A stretch of 64,000 nt of DNA from Prevotella communis (GCF_022024115.1 NZ_CP091792.1:1984001-2048000), one strand, 5' to 3'; shown: positions 53,191 to 62,433, counted from the stretch's first letter. The notes: generated from the sequence alone by a model not told the origin. Translations and numbers: made by a program.

Positions 53191-54081
53191 TCACTCAGAC
53201 ATATTCTTGATATAAGGCAGTTCCGGCAGGTTCTCAAAGCCATAGAACGACTTCGCGTTACCACCCAGGAACATCGCCTTCTCGCTATCCGTCAGTTCCG
53301 ATGATTTCTCCACGAAATCATACGACATACGATAAGTAATGGCGGTAATGGTGCGAGGATAGTCGGAGCCCCACATCAAACGCTCCATACCTACTAGGTC
53401 GGCCGCCTCGCGAATACGGCGGATGGCCGTGGGGAACGGATAGAACTCAGAGTTGTAGAGCCACGTGATGCCCCCCGACTCCACCATCACATGACGCCCC
53501 TGACGAGCCAGGAGCACCTGACTGCGAAACGAGGCCGTGCTAGGCATGCCGAAATGACCGATGGCCACCTTGAGGTCAGGACATTCCTGGATTACCTCCG
53601 CCATCTGCCCTATCTGCTCTTCATCATCAGCCAGACACATGGACAGCACCATCTCCTTGCTCTCCATGAGTTTGAAGACAGGCATCAACGTGAGCAACGA
53701 CTCGTGGATACGATGACCAGGGAAGGCGATACCCTTCAGTCCGGCGTCGATGACAGCCTGTGCCTCGTCCGTATTCCAGGCCATGCCCATACAGAAAAAG
53801 CGGTCGGGATATTGCTGTTGCACCTTCGTCAGGTAGGCGTTCTGACAACCATCTATCACCTCCTGTACCACGACAGCGGCTCCCACCTGCGCATAGTTCA
53901 TGTTCGACAGGAACACCTCAGCCGTGTTCTGTCCGTCAATCATAAACGGCGGCAACATCTGCACCTCCTCGTCCATGAAAATACTCCGGCCGTTCTTCAA
54001 CGACAAGATACGCTTCCCGTCGACGGTGGTATCCTGTTTCAGCCACAGATGACTGTGGGCATCGATTATGAGTTTGCCCAT
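53191..54081 (-). CDS. amidohydrolase-2 family protein (sugar lactonase-like)
   Basis: 296 residues with the TIM-barrel pattern of Amidohydro_2: IIDAHSHLWL (metal His pair), FCMGMAW, GIAFPGHRIHE, KVAIGHFGMP and MERLMWGSDYPRTIT (metal Asp). Related proteins open L-fucono- or L-rhamnono-lactone and similar sugar lactones. Its 5' end overlaps the aldo/keto reductase gene by 16 bp, so the two are likely to act in sequence: oxidise a sugar to its lactone, then hydrolyse it. Confidence 0.85.
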   Translation of the reverse strand: MGKLIIDAHSHLWLKQDTTVDGKRILSLKNGRSIFMDEEVQMLPPFMIDGQNTAEVFLSNMNYAQVGAAVVVQEVIDGCQNAYLTKVQQQYPDRFFCMGMAWNTDEAQAVIDAGLKGIAFPGHRIHESLLTLMPVFKLMESKEMVLSMCLADDEEQIGQMAEVIQECPDLKVAIGHFGMPSTASFRSQVLLARQGRHVMVESGGITWLYNSEFYPFPTAIRRIREAADLVGMERLMWGSDYPRTITAITYRMSYDFVEKSSELTDSEKAMFLGGNAKSFYGFENLPELPYIKNMSE

Positions 54082-55013
54082 GTGACGCGCTGCTGGTTAC
54101 CGATAATCTCTTTCACTTGGCGCACCAAGTCCCAATCGGGCTCTTCGTTAGCCCACTCGATATTACGGCGCACATTCTCAGGATTAGCCGAAGAGAACAG
54201 CGTCGAAGCGATGCGAGGATTACTTACAGAGAACTGTACAGCCAGTTTCTCGATAGGATAATTCTTCTCGTTACAATACTGGGCAGCCTTCTGACAAGCC
54301 TCTACCAAAGCCTTGGGAGCCGGATGCCAGACAGGAACGCCACGCTGTGACAGCAGTCCCATGGACAAGGGCGACGCATTGACGATACCGATGCCATGCT
54401 GCTCAAAGAAATCCAGGTAATCCACGATGGCATCATCGTTAAGGGTGTGGTGACAGAAGTTCAGGATACTCTCTACCGTACCAGCCTCACTATGTTCGAT
54501 AACCCACTTCAGGTTCTCCAACTGCAGGTCAGTAATACCCACATGACCTACCACGCCCTTCTTCTTGAGTTCTACCAGGGCGGGCAATGTCTCGTCAACA
54601 ACCTTCTGCAAGCCGCCGGGCAATGCAGCCTGGAACTCGATATCATGCACGTTGATCAGGTCGATGAAGTCGATACCCAGACGTTCCATGCTCTCATAGA
54701 CACTATCCGTCACGCGCTTGGCAGAATAGTCCCAGGTATTCACGCCGTCCTTACCATAGCGGCCTACCTTCGTACTCAGGAAATATTTATCACGGGGTAT
54801 ATTTCGCAGGGCCTTACCCAATACCGTTTCAGCCTTGTAATGACCATAATACGGACTCACATCAATAAAATTGATACCTCCCTCGACAGCTGTTTCCACG
54901 GCTTTGAAGCTCTCGCTCTCGTTCGTCTCACGAAACACGCTGCCTAAAGAAGAAGCGCCGAAACTTAGGTGGGATATCTTCATCCCCGTATGTCCTAATT
55001 CTGTGTACCTCAT
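54066..55013 (-). CDS. aldo/keto reductase (L-fucose/aldose dehydrogenase-like)
   Basis: 315 residues: FIDVSPYYGHYKAETVLGKAL with the catalytic Asp/Tyr pair, FLSTKVGRYG (Lys), LGIDFIDLINVHDIEF (His). The pattern ELGHTGMKISHLSFGASSLGS plus the GRYG block resembles D-threo-aldose 1-dehydrogenase/L-fucose dehydrogenases. First gene of the three-gene set; no consensus promoter box was found in the 36 bp upstream, so it may be read together with the CLC gene, which is on the same strand. Confidence 0.87.
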   Translation of the reverse strand: MRYTELGHTGMKISHLSFGASSLGSVFRETNESESFKAVETAVEGGINFIDVSPYYGHYKAETVLGKALRNIPRDKYFLSTKVGRYGKDGVNTWDYSAKRVTDSVYESMERLGIDFIDLINVHDIEFQAALPGGLQKVVDETLPALVELKKKGVVGHVGITDLQLENLKWVIEHSEAGTVESILNFCHHTLNDDAIVDYLDFFEQHGIGIVNASPLSMGLLSQRGVPVWHPAPKALVEACQKAAQYCNEKNYPIEKLAVQFSVSNPRIASTLFSSANPENVRRNIEWANEEPDWDLVRQVKEIIGNQQRVTWANS

Positions 55014-55049
55014 TTTTGCTTTTAATTACTGGTTATACTATATAATTAC

Positions 55050-56858
55050 TTAATCTTCCGACATATCGGCAACCATCTTACGATATTGCGTATAAATACG
55101 TTCGCGTGAGAGGTAGCCCTTCAGGTGACCATCCTTATCGAGTACCGGCAACCAATTGGCATGCGTCTGGTCGAAGGTCTTCATCACCACACTCATGGAT
55201 GCCTGGTCGCTCAGCGTGGCCGACGGCTTCTGCATCAGTTGGCTGGCCGTGAAATGATGGTATAGCTCCGTACGGAACACCACATTCCTGTTCTTGGCAA
55301 TATCTATCTCGCCCAACAAAGACCCTGCGGCATCCAGCACGGGAATCACGCTGTTGCGCGAACGACTGATTTTCCTGACGATATCTGACAGTTCGGTATC
55401 AGGACCCACGGCCAGCACGTCGCGCTCTATATAGCTGTCCATCTGCATCAGCGTCAGCACAGCATGGTCTGTATGGTGCGTAATCAGTTTGCCCTGCTTG
55501 GCCAGTCGCGAACTGTAGATGCTGTGCGGCTCAAACAGGATTATCGTCAGGTACGAACTGATAGACACGATCATCAGCGGCAGGAACAGGTTATAGCCAC
55601 CCGTCAGTTCGGCAATCAGGAAGATACCCGTCAGCGGTGCATGCATCACACCCGACATCACGCCCGCCATACCCATCAGGGCAAAGTTCTTCTCAGGCAC
55701 ATAGACGCCAATCTGGTTGATGTTCCAAAGGCGTGAGAACAGGAAACCGCTGAAACAGCCGATAAACAGGGAGGGGGCAAACGTACCGCCACATCCGCCG
55801 CCACCATTCGTGGCCGAGGTGGCAAACACCTTCGTCAGCAGTACCAGGGCGATATATGGTATCAGCATCTCTATCTGTCCGGAGAACAGCGAGTTATCCA
55901 TGATACGGCGCCAGTCGTCATCCGATGTGCCATTCAGAAGGAGGTTGATAGGCCCATATCCCTCTCCATAGAGCGAAGGGAACAGGTAGATCAACAGGCT
56001 CAGCATCACGCCGCCGATGGCCAGTTTGACGTAGGGCTTGTCCTTGAAACGTGCGAAGATATCCTCACAGAAGCCCATCGTCCTGATGAAATACAGGCTC
56101 ACCAGACCACAGAATACGCCCAGGCCGATACAGGCAGGAACACGCTCCACGGACCAGGGGTTGTCCAGATGGAATGAGAACAGCGCCGCGTCGCCACTGA
56201 AGATATAGGTAAAACAGGTCGCCGTGACGCAGCTCACAAGGATAGGCATCAGCGACGCCATCGTCAGGTCAATCATCAATACCTCAATCGTAAACACCAG
56301 TCCTGCTATCGGCGCCTTGAAGATACCGGCAATAGCACCTGCGGCACCACAACCAATCAGCAGCATCAGCGTCTTACTGTCCATCTTGAACAGTTTTCCC
56401 AGGTTACTGCCGATAGCCGAACCCGTCAGCACGATAGGCGCCTCGGCACCCACACTACCACCAAAACCGATGGTAATGGCCGACGAGATGACGCTTGACC
56501 AGGTATTGTGAGGCTTCAGTCGTGAACGGTTCTGACTGATGGCATAGAGGATACGCGTGATACCGTGCGAGATATTATCCTTCACCACGTAGCGCACAAA
56601 CAGCGACGTGATATAGATACCCACAACAGGATAGACCAGGTACAGCCAGTTTGATGAAGAAGCATCAAACGAACTGGTCAGCAATTGTACAATCTGATTA
56701 ATGAGCCAGTGCAGCACCGCGGCTGCCACAGCAGAGAAAAAGCCCACGAAGAAAGCCAATACCAGCACGAACATACGGTCGCTGATATGCTCCTCGCGCC
56801 ACTCATGCAGACGCGTCAACCAACTTGCCGAGGAAGAATCTATGGTTGTATCCGCCAT
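55050..56858 (-). CDS. CLC-family chloride channel/antiporter with CBS domains
   Basis: 602 residues. Membrane part of about 1-440 with the ion-path motifs GFGGSVGAEAPIVLTGSAIG (gating Glu within AEAP rather than GEGP), GAAGAIAGIFKAPIAGLVF and GGGGCGGTFAPSLFIGC. Two CBS domains occupy about 460-590 (VGPDTELSDIVRKISRSRNS, NWLPVLDKDGHLKGYLSRE). The gating Glu is kept, so H+/Cl- exchange is possible. It is 8 bp after the 146-aa gene, which may be its partner. Confidence 0.92.
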   Translation of the reverse strand: MADTTIDSSSASWLTRLHEWREEHISDRMFVLVLAFFVGFFSAVAAAVLHWLINQIVQLLTSSFDASSSNWLYLVYPVVGIYITSLFVRYVVKDNISHGITRILYAISQNRSRLKPHNTWSSVISSAITIGFGGSVGAEAPIVLTGSAIGSNLGKLFKMDSKTLMLLIGCGAAGAIAGIFKAPIAGLVFTIEVLMIDLTMASLMPILVSCVTATCFTYIFSGDAALFSFHLDNPWSVERVPACIGLGVFCGLVSLYFIRTMGFCEDIFARFKDKPYVKLAIGGVMLSLLIYLFPSLYGEGYGPINLLLNGTSDDDWRRIMDNSLFSGQIEMLIPYIALVLLTKVFATSATNGGGGCGGTFAPSLFIGCFSGFLFSRLWNINQIGVYVPEKNFALMGMAGVMSGVMHAPLTGIFLIAELTGGYNLFLPLMIVSISSYLTIILFEPHSIYSSRLAKQGKLITHHTDHAVLTLMQMDSYIERDVLAVGPDTELSDIVRKISRSRNSVIPVLDAAGSLLGEIDIAKNRNVVFRTELYHHFTASQLMQKPSATLSDQASMSVVMKTFDQTHANWLPVLDKDGHLKGYLSRERIYTQYRKMVADMSED

Positions 56859-56865
56859 CCTTCTC

Positions 56866-57306
56866 CTAGGATTTCAGAAGATTCTCCAAAAAGTCGTCCA
56901 AGTCTTTGTCCAGGCCCTCCATGAGGTCAGGATCCACGATCACCGTATCGCCATCCACGACGTAGAGTTCCGCAACGGCTTCACGGTCGTCGTCCTCCAG
57001 CACGAAAGCATAGGGTTTCAGGATAGACAGGTTGTCGGCCAACTGAGAATGAGTTGACAGGCAGTGACGGATCACGGGCGTTATCGACTCGTAGAACTCG
57101 TCATCCTTATTGTCTATCCACTCCTCTACCACGCAGCGCGTCAGTTCACGGTCGTCATCATCAAGGATCGTTACCTCGCCAGTATCCTGACTCACTCGGA
57201 AATGAATATCCGAAAGCATTGTAGCTTCCTGTTCTGCAGGAAACTTTTCTGCCAATTTGCGCAATGCGCGCTCAAGTTGCTGCTGTGTCTGCTCTTTAAA
57301 ATTCAT
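56866..57306 (-). CDS. acidic protein of unknown function
   Basis: 146 residues from ATG 57306; the codon six bases upstream is GTG. No signal or membrane segment. A very acidic protein (TILDDDDRELTR, FVLEDDDREAVAELYVVDGD) with a helical N-terminal part (QQQLERALRKLAEKFPAEQE). Conserved-looking but not recognised. Placed directly ahead of the CLC gene and behind promoter TACTTTTG at 57330-57337. Confidence 0.7.
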   Translation of the reverse strand: MNFKEQTQQQLERALRKLAEKFPAEQEATMLSDIHFRVSQDTGEVTILDDDDRELTRCVVEEWIDNKDDEFYESITPVIRHCLSTHSQLADNLSILKPYAFVLEDDDREAVAELYVVDGDTVIVDPDLMEGLDKDLDDFLENLLKS

Positions 57307-57329
57307 ATGCACTTTCTCAAATTATACTG

Positions 57330-57337
57330 CAAAAGTA
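57330..57337 (-). promoter_or_regulatory. -7 box TACTTTTG of the acidic protein/CLC unit
   Basis: Minus-strand consensus, 24 bp ahead of the ATG at 57306. Confidence 0.6.
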
Positions 57338-57423
57338 TCAAAAAAGATTGGTATTTGCAAGCGAATGTGATTTTTTTTGAAAAATAAATAGATATTCTTA
57401 ATTTGGATTTCACAAAATATTCG

Positions 57424-57431
57424 TATCTTTG
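57424..57431 (+). promoter_or_regulatory. -7 box TATCTTTG of the rseC-rnf operon
   Basis: TATCTTTG with a TTG 18 bp upstream; the box ends only 7 bp before the ATG at 57439, so the message may be leaderless. Confidence 0.65.
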
Positions 57432-57438
57432 CACGCAA

Positions 57439-57855
57439 ATGGAGAACTCAATACGTCATGAAGGCACAGTAGAATCAGTCGATGGCGAGCATATTCGCGT
57501 CAGAATCCTACAGCATTCTGCATGCAGCGCTTGCAAGGTAGCATCTCACTGTAGCGCCTCGGAATCGAAGGAGAAGATTGTTGATGTATTTCATTACAGG
57601 CAACATCATCTCAAGGTCGGTGACGCTGTGATAGTAGGCACTTCAAGCCATTCGGTAGGAAAAGCACTTTTACTCGGATTCGGCTTACCGCTATTACTGC
57701 TTCTGCTGGTGACAGGAGTCCTGTTTGCAGCCGGTGTCAACGAAGGCATCACGGCATTGGCAGCCCTTGGGGCACTCATACCTTATTATATAGGACTATG
57801 GATCTTCCGACAACGTATCGCCGACAACATTGCGTTCTTCATCGAGGATGTCTGA
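57439..57855 (+). CDS. rseC: RseC/MucC-like SoxR-reducing system protein
   Basis: 138 residues from ATG 57439 (MENSIRHEGTVESVDGEHI). N-terminal soluble part with four Cys (HSACSACKVASHCSASE), then two membrane helices (LGFGLPLLLLLLVTGVLFAAG and ALAALGALIPYYIGLWIF). This is the RseC form placed in front of rnf in many Bacteroidota; in E. coli it works with the Rsx/Rnf complex to keep SoxR reduced. SoxR is not seen here, so its partner in this organism is uncertain. Confidence 0.88.
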   Translation: MENSIRHEGTVESVDGEHIRVRILQHSACSACKVASHCSASESKEKIVDVFHYRQHHLKVGDAVIVGTSSHSVGKALLLGFGLPLLLLLLVTGVLFAAGVNEGITALAALGALIPYYIGLWIFRQRIADNIAFFIEDV

Positions 57856-57916
57856 GACAGATATTCCCCTACTACAATAGACAAACTAACAAAACAAAAT
57901 AAAACAAATAACTATT

Positions 57917-58789
57917 ATGGATTTTATCTTGATTGCAGTCATTGTACTTGGAAGCATCGGACTCATCGCAGCCATCGTGCTGTTCGTCTGTTCCAAGAAG
58001 TTTGCTGTCTTCGAAGATCCCCGCATTGCGCAGGTCAACGAGGTGTTGCCTGGTGCCAACTGCGGCGGATGTGGTTTCGCCGGTTGTGGCGGAATGGCCG
58101 ACGCCTTGGTAAAAGGTGCCGACAGCGGGAGCATCGACGGACTGAACTGTCCTGTTGGTGGTGCCGACGTGATGGGTCAGGTGGCCGACCTTCTTGGTAT
58201 GGCCATTGCGAATGGCGAGCCAAAGGTAGCCGTTGTCAGATGTAACGGTACCTGCGAGAATCGTCCCAAGATAGCCGAATATGCCGGTCTGCGCACCTGT
58301 GCGGCCATGAATGCCTGCGGTGCCGGTGAGACGGCCTGCGGCTTTGGTTGCCTGGGATGTGGCGACTGTGTCGCTGCTTGTCAGTTTGACGCCATTCACC
58401 TGAATCCCGAGACGGGTCTGCCCGAGGTTGACGAGGATAAGTGTACCGCCTGCGGTGCCTGTACGAAGGCTTGTCCGCGCGGCATCATCGAGCTCCGCAA
58501 GAAGGGCATCAAGGGCCGTCGCGTGTTCGTGTCGTGTGTCAACAAGGACAAGGGTGCCGTGGCCATGAAGGCTTGTAAGGCCGCTTGTATCGGTTGCGGC
58601 AAATGCGAGAAGGAGTGTCCGTTTGGCGCTATCACCGTGGCCAACAACCTGGCCTATATCGACTTCAGCAAATGCCGCCTTTGCAGGAAGTGCGTTGCCG
58701 TTTGTCCCAAGCAGGCTATCCACGCTGTCAACTTCCCCGCTCCTAAACCCGTAGAAACTGTAAAAGAAGAAAAGGAGGCTCAAGCATGA
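57917..58789 (+). CDS. rnfB: Rnf electron transport complex, iron-sulfur subunit B
   Basis: 290 residues. N-terminal membrane anchor (LIAVIVLGSIGLIAAIVLFV), the RnfB-specific cluster GANCGGCGFAGCGGMADAL, then four ferredoxin-type motifs (CLGCGDCVAACQF, CTACGACTKACP, CIGCGKCEKECPF, CRLCRKCVAVCP). It moves electrons between ferredoxin and the complex. Its stop overlaps the rnfC start (ATGA). A 61-bp gap separates it from rseC. Confidence 0.96.
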   Translation: MDFILIAVIVLGSIGLIAAIVLFVCSKKFAVFEDPRIAQVNEVLPGANCGGCGFAGCGGMADALVKGADSGSIDGLNCPVGGADVMGQVADLLGMAIANGEPKVAVVRCNGTCENRPKIAEYAGLRTCAAMNACGAGETACGFGCLGCGDCVAACQFDAIHLNPETGLPEVDEDKCTACGACTKACPRGIIELRKKGIKGRRVFVSCVNKDKGAVAMKACKAACIGCGKCEKECPFGAITVANNLAYIDFSKCRLCRKCVAVCPKQAIHAVNFPAPKPVETVKEEKEAQA

Positions 58790-60153
58790 AGATCAAGACA
58801 TTTAGCATAGGTGGTATTCACCCCGAGGAAAACAAGTTGACTCACGAGGTGGCCACACAGGTGGCTCCGCTGCCAAAACAGGCCATTTTCCCACTCTCAC
58901 AGCATATCGGTGCACCTGCTACGCCTGTGGTCCAGAAGGGCGACAAGGTCAAGGTGGGCACCCTGCTGGCCGAGGCCGGCGGTTTCGTATCAGCACCCAT
59001 CCACTCTTCCGTGAGTGGTACGGTTGCCAAGATTGATACCGCTATCGACGCTACCGGCTATCGCAAGCCCGTGATTATCATCGATGTGGAAGGCGACGAA
59101 TGGGAAGAGAGCATCGACCGCAGCGAGACGCTGGAACTGGTGAAGGATCATCCCGAACTGACGCCCGAGGAGATTGTGACACGCATCAAGACGGCTGGTG
59201 TCGTCGGTATGGGCGGTGCCTGTTTCCCCACGTTCATCAAACTGACCCCTCCCCCTACGGCCAAGGCTGAGTGCGTGATTATCAACGCCGTAGAGTGCGA
59301 GCCCTATATCACAGCCGACTACCGTCTGATGATGGAACATGCCGACGAGATTCTCGTGGGTCTGGAACTGCTGATGAAGGGTGCGAAGGTGACAAAGGGC
59401 TATATCGGCATCGAGACCAATAAGCCTGCCGCCATCGATCTCCTCACTAAAAAGTGTACCGAAGCGTTCGGCGCTTCGGAATACCAGGTAGAGGTGGTTC
59501 CCCTGGCTCAACGCTACCCTCAGGGCGGTGAAAAACAGTTGGTTGATGCCGTTATCAACCGTCAGGTTCCGGCTCCTCCAGCCATCCCTGTCAACGTTGG
59601 AGCAATAGTTCAGAATGTAGGTACTGCCTTTGCTGTTTATCAGGCAGTTATGAAACATAAGCCCCTCTTCGAGCGCTATACCACCGTTACCGGTAAGCGC
59701 CTCCAGAATCCAGGCAACTACCTCGTTCGTATGGGCACCCCCATGCAGACGCTGATAGACCTCTGTGGCGGCATGCCCGAGGGCGACAACAAGCTCCTCG
59801 CCGGCGGTCCTATGATGGGCAAGGCCCTCACCTCTACGGAAGTGCCAATCTGCAAGGGTACCAACTCCGTGACAATTCTCTCTGGCGATGATGCCCGTCG
59901 CAAGGAGCCCCAGCCCTGTATCCGCTGTGCCAAGTGCGTGGGCGCCTGTCCTATGGGCCTGGAGCCTTATCTGCTGGCCAAGCTCTCAGCCTTCAAGAAC
60001 TGGGAGCGTGCCGAGAGCGAGGATATCACCAGTTGTATCGAGTGTGGCTCGTGTCAGTTCACCTGTCCTGCCCACCGTCCGCTGCTCGACAATATCCGCC
60101 AGGGCAAGCAGACCGTGATGGGCATCATCCGCAGTCGTGCTGCAAAGAAATAA
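58786..60153 (+). CDS. rnfC: Rnf electron transport complex subunit C
   Basis: 455 residues: barrel-sandwich start (PLPKQAIFPLSQHIGAPATP), NADH/FMN region (GVVGMGGACFPTFIKLTPPP, ECEPYITADYRLMMEHADEI), SLBB part, and two 4Fe-4S motifs (CIRCAKCVGACPMGLEP and CIECGSCQFTCPAHRP). Peripheral subunit that exchanges electrons with NAD. No Lys-rich C-terminal extension is present. Confidence 0.96.
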   Translation: MKIKTFSIGGIHPEENKLTHEVATQVAPLPKQAIFPLSQHIGAPATPVVQKGDKVKVGTLLAEAGGFVSAPIHSSVSGTVAKIDTAIDATGYRKPVIIIDVEGDEWEESIDRSETLELVKDHPELTPEEIVTRIKTAGVVGMGGACFPTFIKLTPPPTAKAECVIINAVECEPYITADYRLMMEHADEILVGLELLMKGAKVTKGYIGIETNKPAAIDLLTKKCTEAFGASEYQVEVVPLAQRYPQGGEKQLVDAVINRQVPAPPAIPVNVGAIVQNVGTAFAVYQAVMKHKPLFERYTTVTGKRLQNPGNYLVRMGTPMQTLIDLCGGMPEGDNKLLAGGPMMGKALTSTEVPICKGTNSVTILSGDDARRKEPQPCIRCAKCVGACPMGLEPYLLAKLSAFKNWERAESEDITSCIECGSCQFTCPAHRPLLDNIRQGKQTVMGIIRSRAAKK

Positions 60154-60155
60154 AA

Positions 60156-60186
60156 ATGTTTAATCTTTAATGTTTAACGTTTAATG
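60156..60186. repeat. TTTAATG-type repeat between rnfC and rnfD
   Basis: Loose repeats of TTTAA(T/C)(G/C); the last TTTAATG contains the ATG start codon of rnfD. Confidence 0.55.
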
Positions 60187-61188
60187 TCAAAGTTAATTGT
60201 ATCACTTTCGCCACATGCCCACGGAACGGACTCCGTAGAGCGCAACATGTACGGGGTTATCATTGCCCTGATTCCTGCGCTGCTCGTCTCGTTCTTCTAT
60301 TTCGGCATCGGCTCAGCCATCGTGTGCCTCACAAGCGTATTGGCCTGTGTGCTCTTCGAGTGGGCTATCAATAAGTTTATCCTCGGCCGCCAGGAGAATA
60401 CCATCCTCGACGGCTCGGCTGCCCTCACGGGTCTTCTTCTGGGCATGAATCTGCCCTCAAACCTCCCCATCTGGATCATCGTCATCGGTGCCCTCTTCGC
60501 TATCGGCGTGGGCAAGATGACCTTTGGCGGACTGGGCAACAATATCTTCAATCCCGCATTGGTAGGTCGTTGCGTGCTGCTGGTGGCCTTCCCTGCCCAG
60601 ATGACCAGCTGGCCCAAGCCCGGCCATCTGCTGGAATATACCGACGCCGCTACAGGTGCCACGCCGCTGGCTGTGATGAAGCAGGCTATCCAGAATGGTG
60701 ATGCCAACGTGCTCAACCAGCTGCCAGATGCGTTCAGCCTGCTGCTGGGCGACTATTCCATTGGCGGTGGTGCGGGTACCATTGGTGAAATCTGCGGTCT
60801 GGCCCTGATTGCGGGGCTACTGTTTATGCTCTGGCGTAAGATTATCACCTGGCATATCCCCGTGAGCATCATCGGCACCGTGTTTGTGTTTAGTGCCATC
60901 ATGCACCTCATCAACCCCATCTATGCCGATCCTACCACGGTGATTCTGAGCGGCGGTCTGCTGTTGGGTGCCATCTTCATGGCTACCGACTATGTCACCT
61001 CGCCCATGACGCCCAAGGGTCAGATTATCTATGGTGTCTGCATTGGTCTGCTCACCATCATCATCCGCAACTGGGGTGCTTATCCTGAGGGTATGTCGTT
61101 CGCCATTCTGATTATGAATGCGTTTACACCGCTCATCAATAATTATGTGAAACCCAAGCGCTTCGGTGAAGAGCCGGCCAAAAAGTAA
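60184..61188 (+). CDS. rnfD: Rnf electron transport complex subunit D
   Basis: 334 residues, about eight to ten membrane helices. VSLSPHAHGTDSVERNMYGV at the start is the family opening; DAATGATPLAVMKQAIQ carries the (S/T)GATP motif whose Thr holds a covalent FMN. Integral membrane part of the ion-pumping NADH:ferredoxin oxidoreductase. Its ATG is formed by the repeat just upstream, and the gene ends 13 bp before rnfG. Confidence 0.95.
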   Translation: MSKLIVSLSPHAHGTDSVERNMYGVIIALIPALLVSFFYFGIGSAIVCLTSVLACVLFEWAINKFILGRQENTILDGSAALTGLLLGMNLPSNLPIWIIVIGALFAIGVGKMTFGGLGNNIFNPALVGRCVLLVAFPAQMTSWPKPGHLLEYTDAATGATPLAVMKQAIQNGDANVLNQLPDAFSLLLGDYSIGGGAGTIGEICGLALIAGLLFMLWRKIITWHIPVSIIGTVFVFSAIMHLINPIYADPTTVILSGGLLLGAIFMATDYVTSPMTPKGQIIYGVCIGLLTIIIRNWGAYPEGMSFAILIMNAFTPLINNYVKPKRFGEEPAKK

Positions 61189-61201
61189 AAAGGTATAGAT
61201 T

Positions 61202-61825
61202 ATGAAGAAGCTTGAATCATCATTACTGAATATGGTGCTGGTACTCACCGGCGTGGCCGTCATCATGGGTGCCATCCTCGCATGGGTCAACAGCGTGACC
61301 AGCGGTCCTATTGCCGACCAGAAGGAGAAAGCGCTGGCCGACGGTATCAAGGCCGTGATGCAATGTGACGAGTTAACCGTCACCAGCACCGACACCGTGA
61401 AGCAACCAGATAATAAAGGCAAGGAACTGACTTTCGTCGTCTATCACACCCAGAATGCCGACAAGCAGAACCTCGGTGCTGCCGTAGAGAGCACTACCGA
61501 CGGCTTCGGCGGTAAGTTGCGTGTCCTCGTAGGATTCAATCCCGACGGCACCATCCTGGGCTATACCCTCCTGGAACATGCTGAGACACCGGGACTGGGT
61601 GCCAAGGCCGACAAATGGTTCCAGGCCGACGGCAAGGGCAGCATCATCGGACTGACACCTGCCGAGCCCCTCGTAGTATCCAAGGACGGCGGACAGGTAG
61701 ATGCCATCACCGCCTCTACCATTACCAGCCGTGCCTTCCTGAAGGCTGTCAACAATGCCTATAATGCCTATAAGAAGCCTCAGGCCGACGGACAGACGGG
61801 AGCTACGGAGCAAATTGAGAATTGA
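61202..61825 (+). CDS. rnfG: Rnf electron transport complex subunit G
   Basis: 207 residues: one N-terminal membrane helix (MVLVLTGVAVIMGAILAWV), then the FMN-binding domain with GYTLLEHAETPGLGAKADKW and DAITASTITSRAFLKAVN (covalent FMN site on Thr). The last residues, EQIEN and the stop codon come from an AATTGA repeat, so the native end was probably a few codons different. Confidence 0.94.
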   Translation: MKKLESSLLNMVLVLTGVAVIMGAILAWVNSVTSGPIADQKEKALADGIKAVMQCDELTVTSTDTVKQPDNKGKELTFVVYHTQNADKQNLGAAVESTTDGFGGKLRVLVGFNPDGTILGYTLLEHAETPGLGAKADKWFQADGKGSIIGLTPAEPLVVSKDGGQVDAITASTITSRAFLKAVNNAYNAYKKPQADGQTGATEQIEN

Positions 61826-61851
61826 TAATTGACAATTGACAATTGAGAATT
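61811..61851. repeat. AATTGA-type repeat between rnfG and rnfE
   Basis: Runs of AATTGA(G/C/T)A; it forms the end and stop of rnfG and the sequence in front of the rnfE ATG, where a Shine-Dalgarno site would normally lie. Confidence 0.7.
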
Positions 61852-62433
61852 ATGAACTATATAAATATCATCAAAAACGGCATCATCAAGGACAACCCCA
61901 CGTTCGTCCTGATGCTTGGTATGTGTCCTACGCTGGCCACCACCACATCGGCCTCCAACGGACTGGCCATGGGACTGGCCACGATGGCGGTGCTCATCTG
62001 CACCAATGTAGTGATTTCATGCATCAAGAGTATCACGCCCGACAAGGTGCGCATCCCCGTGTTCATCGTGGTTATCGCTGCCTTCGTCACCCTGCTCCAG
62101 ATGCTCATCAAGGCCTATCTGCCTGATATCGACAAGTCGCTGGGACTCTTTATCCCGCTGATTGTGGTCAACTGTATCATCCTGGGACGTGCAGAGGCTT
62201 TTGCTGCCAAGAACTCGCCCCTTGCCTCTCTCTTCGACGGCATCGGCATCGGACTTGGCTTCACCCTCGGTCTCACCCTGCTGGGTATCGTCCGCGAGAT
62301 TCTGGGTTCTGGCGCCATCTTCGGCTTCGCCTTCATCCCCGAGAACTACAACATCCTGCTCTTCGTACTGGCTCCCGGAGCCTTTATCACGCTGGGTTAT
62401 CTCATTGCGATTGTGAACAAATTCAGGAGTTAA
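61852..62433 (+). CDS. rnfE: Rnf electron transport complex subunit E
   Basis: 193 residues from ATG 61852 (MNYINIIKNGIIKDNPTFV); TTG 61843 upstream is in the repeat and less likely. Six membrane helices; LGMCPTLATTTSASNGLAMG and NCIILGRAEAFAAKNSP are typical of RnfE/NqrD. Membrane subunit pairing with RnfA. Confidence 0.94.
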   Translation: MNYINIIKNGIIKDNPTFVLMLGMCPTLATTTSASNGLAMGLATMAVLICTNVVISCIKSITPDKVRIPVFIVVIAAFVTLLQMLIKAYLPDIDKSLGLFIPLIVVNCIILGRAEAFAAKNSPLASLFDGIGIGLGFTLGLTLLGIVREILGSGAIFGFAFIPENYNILLFVLAPGAFITLGYLIAIVNKFRS

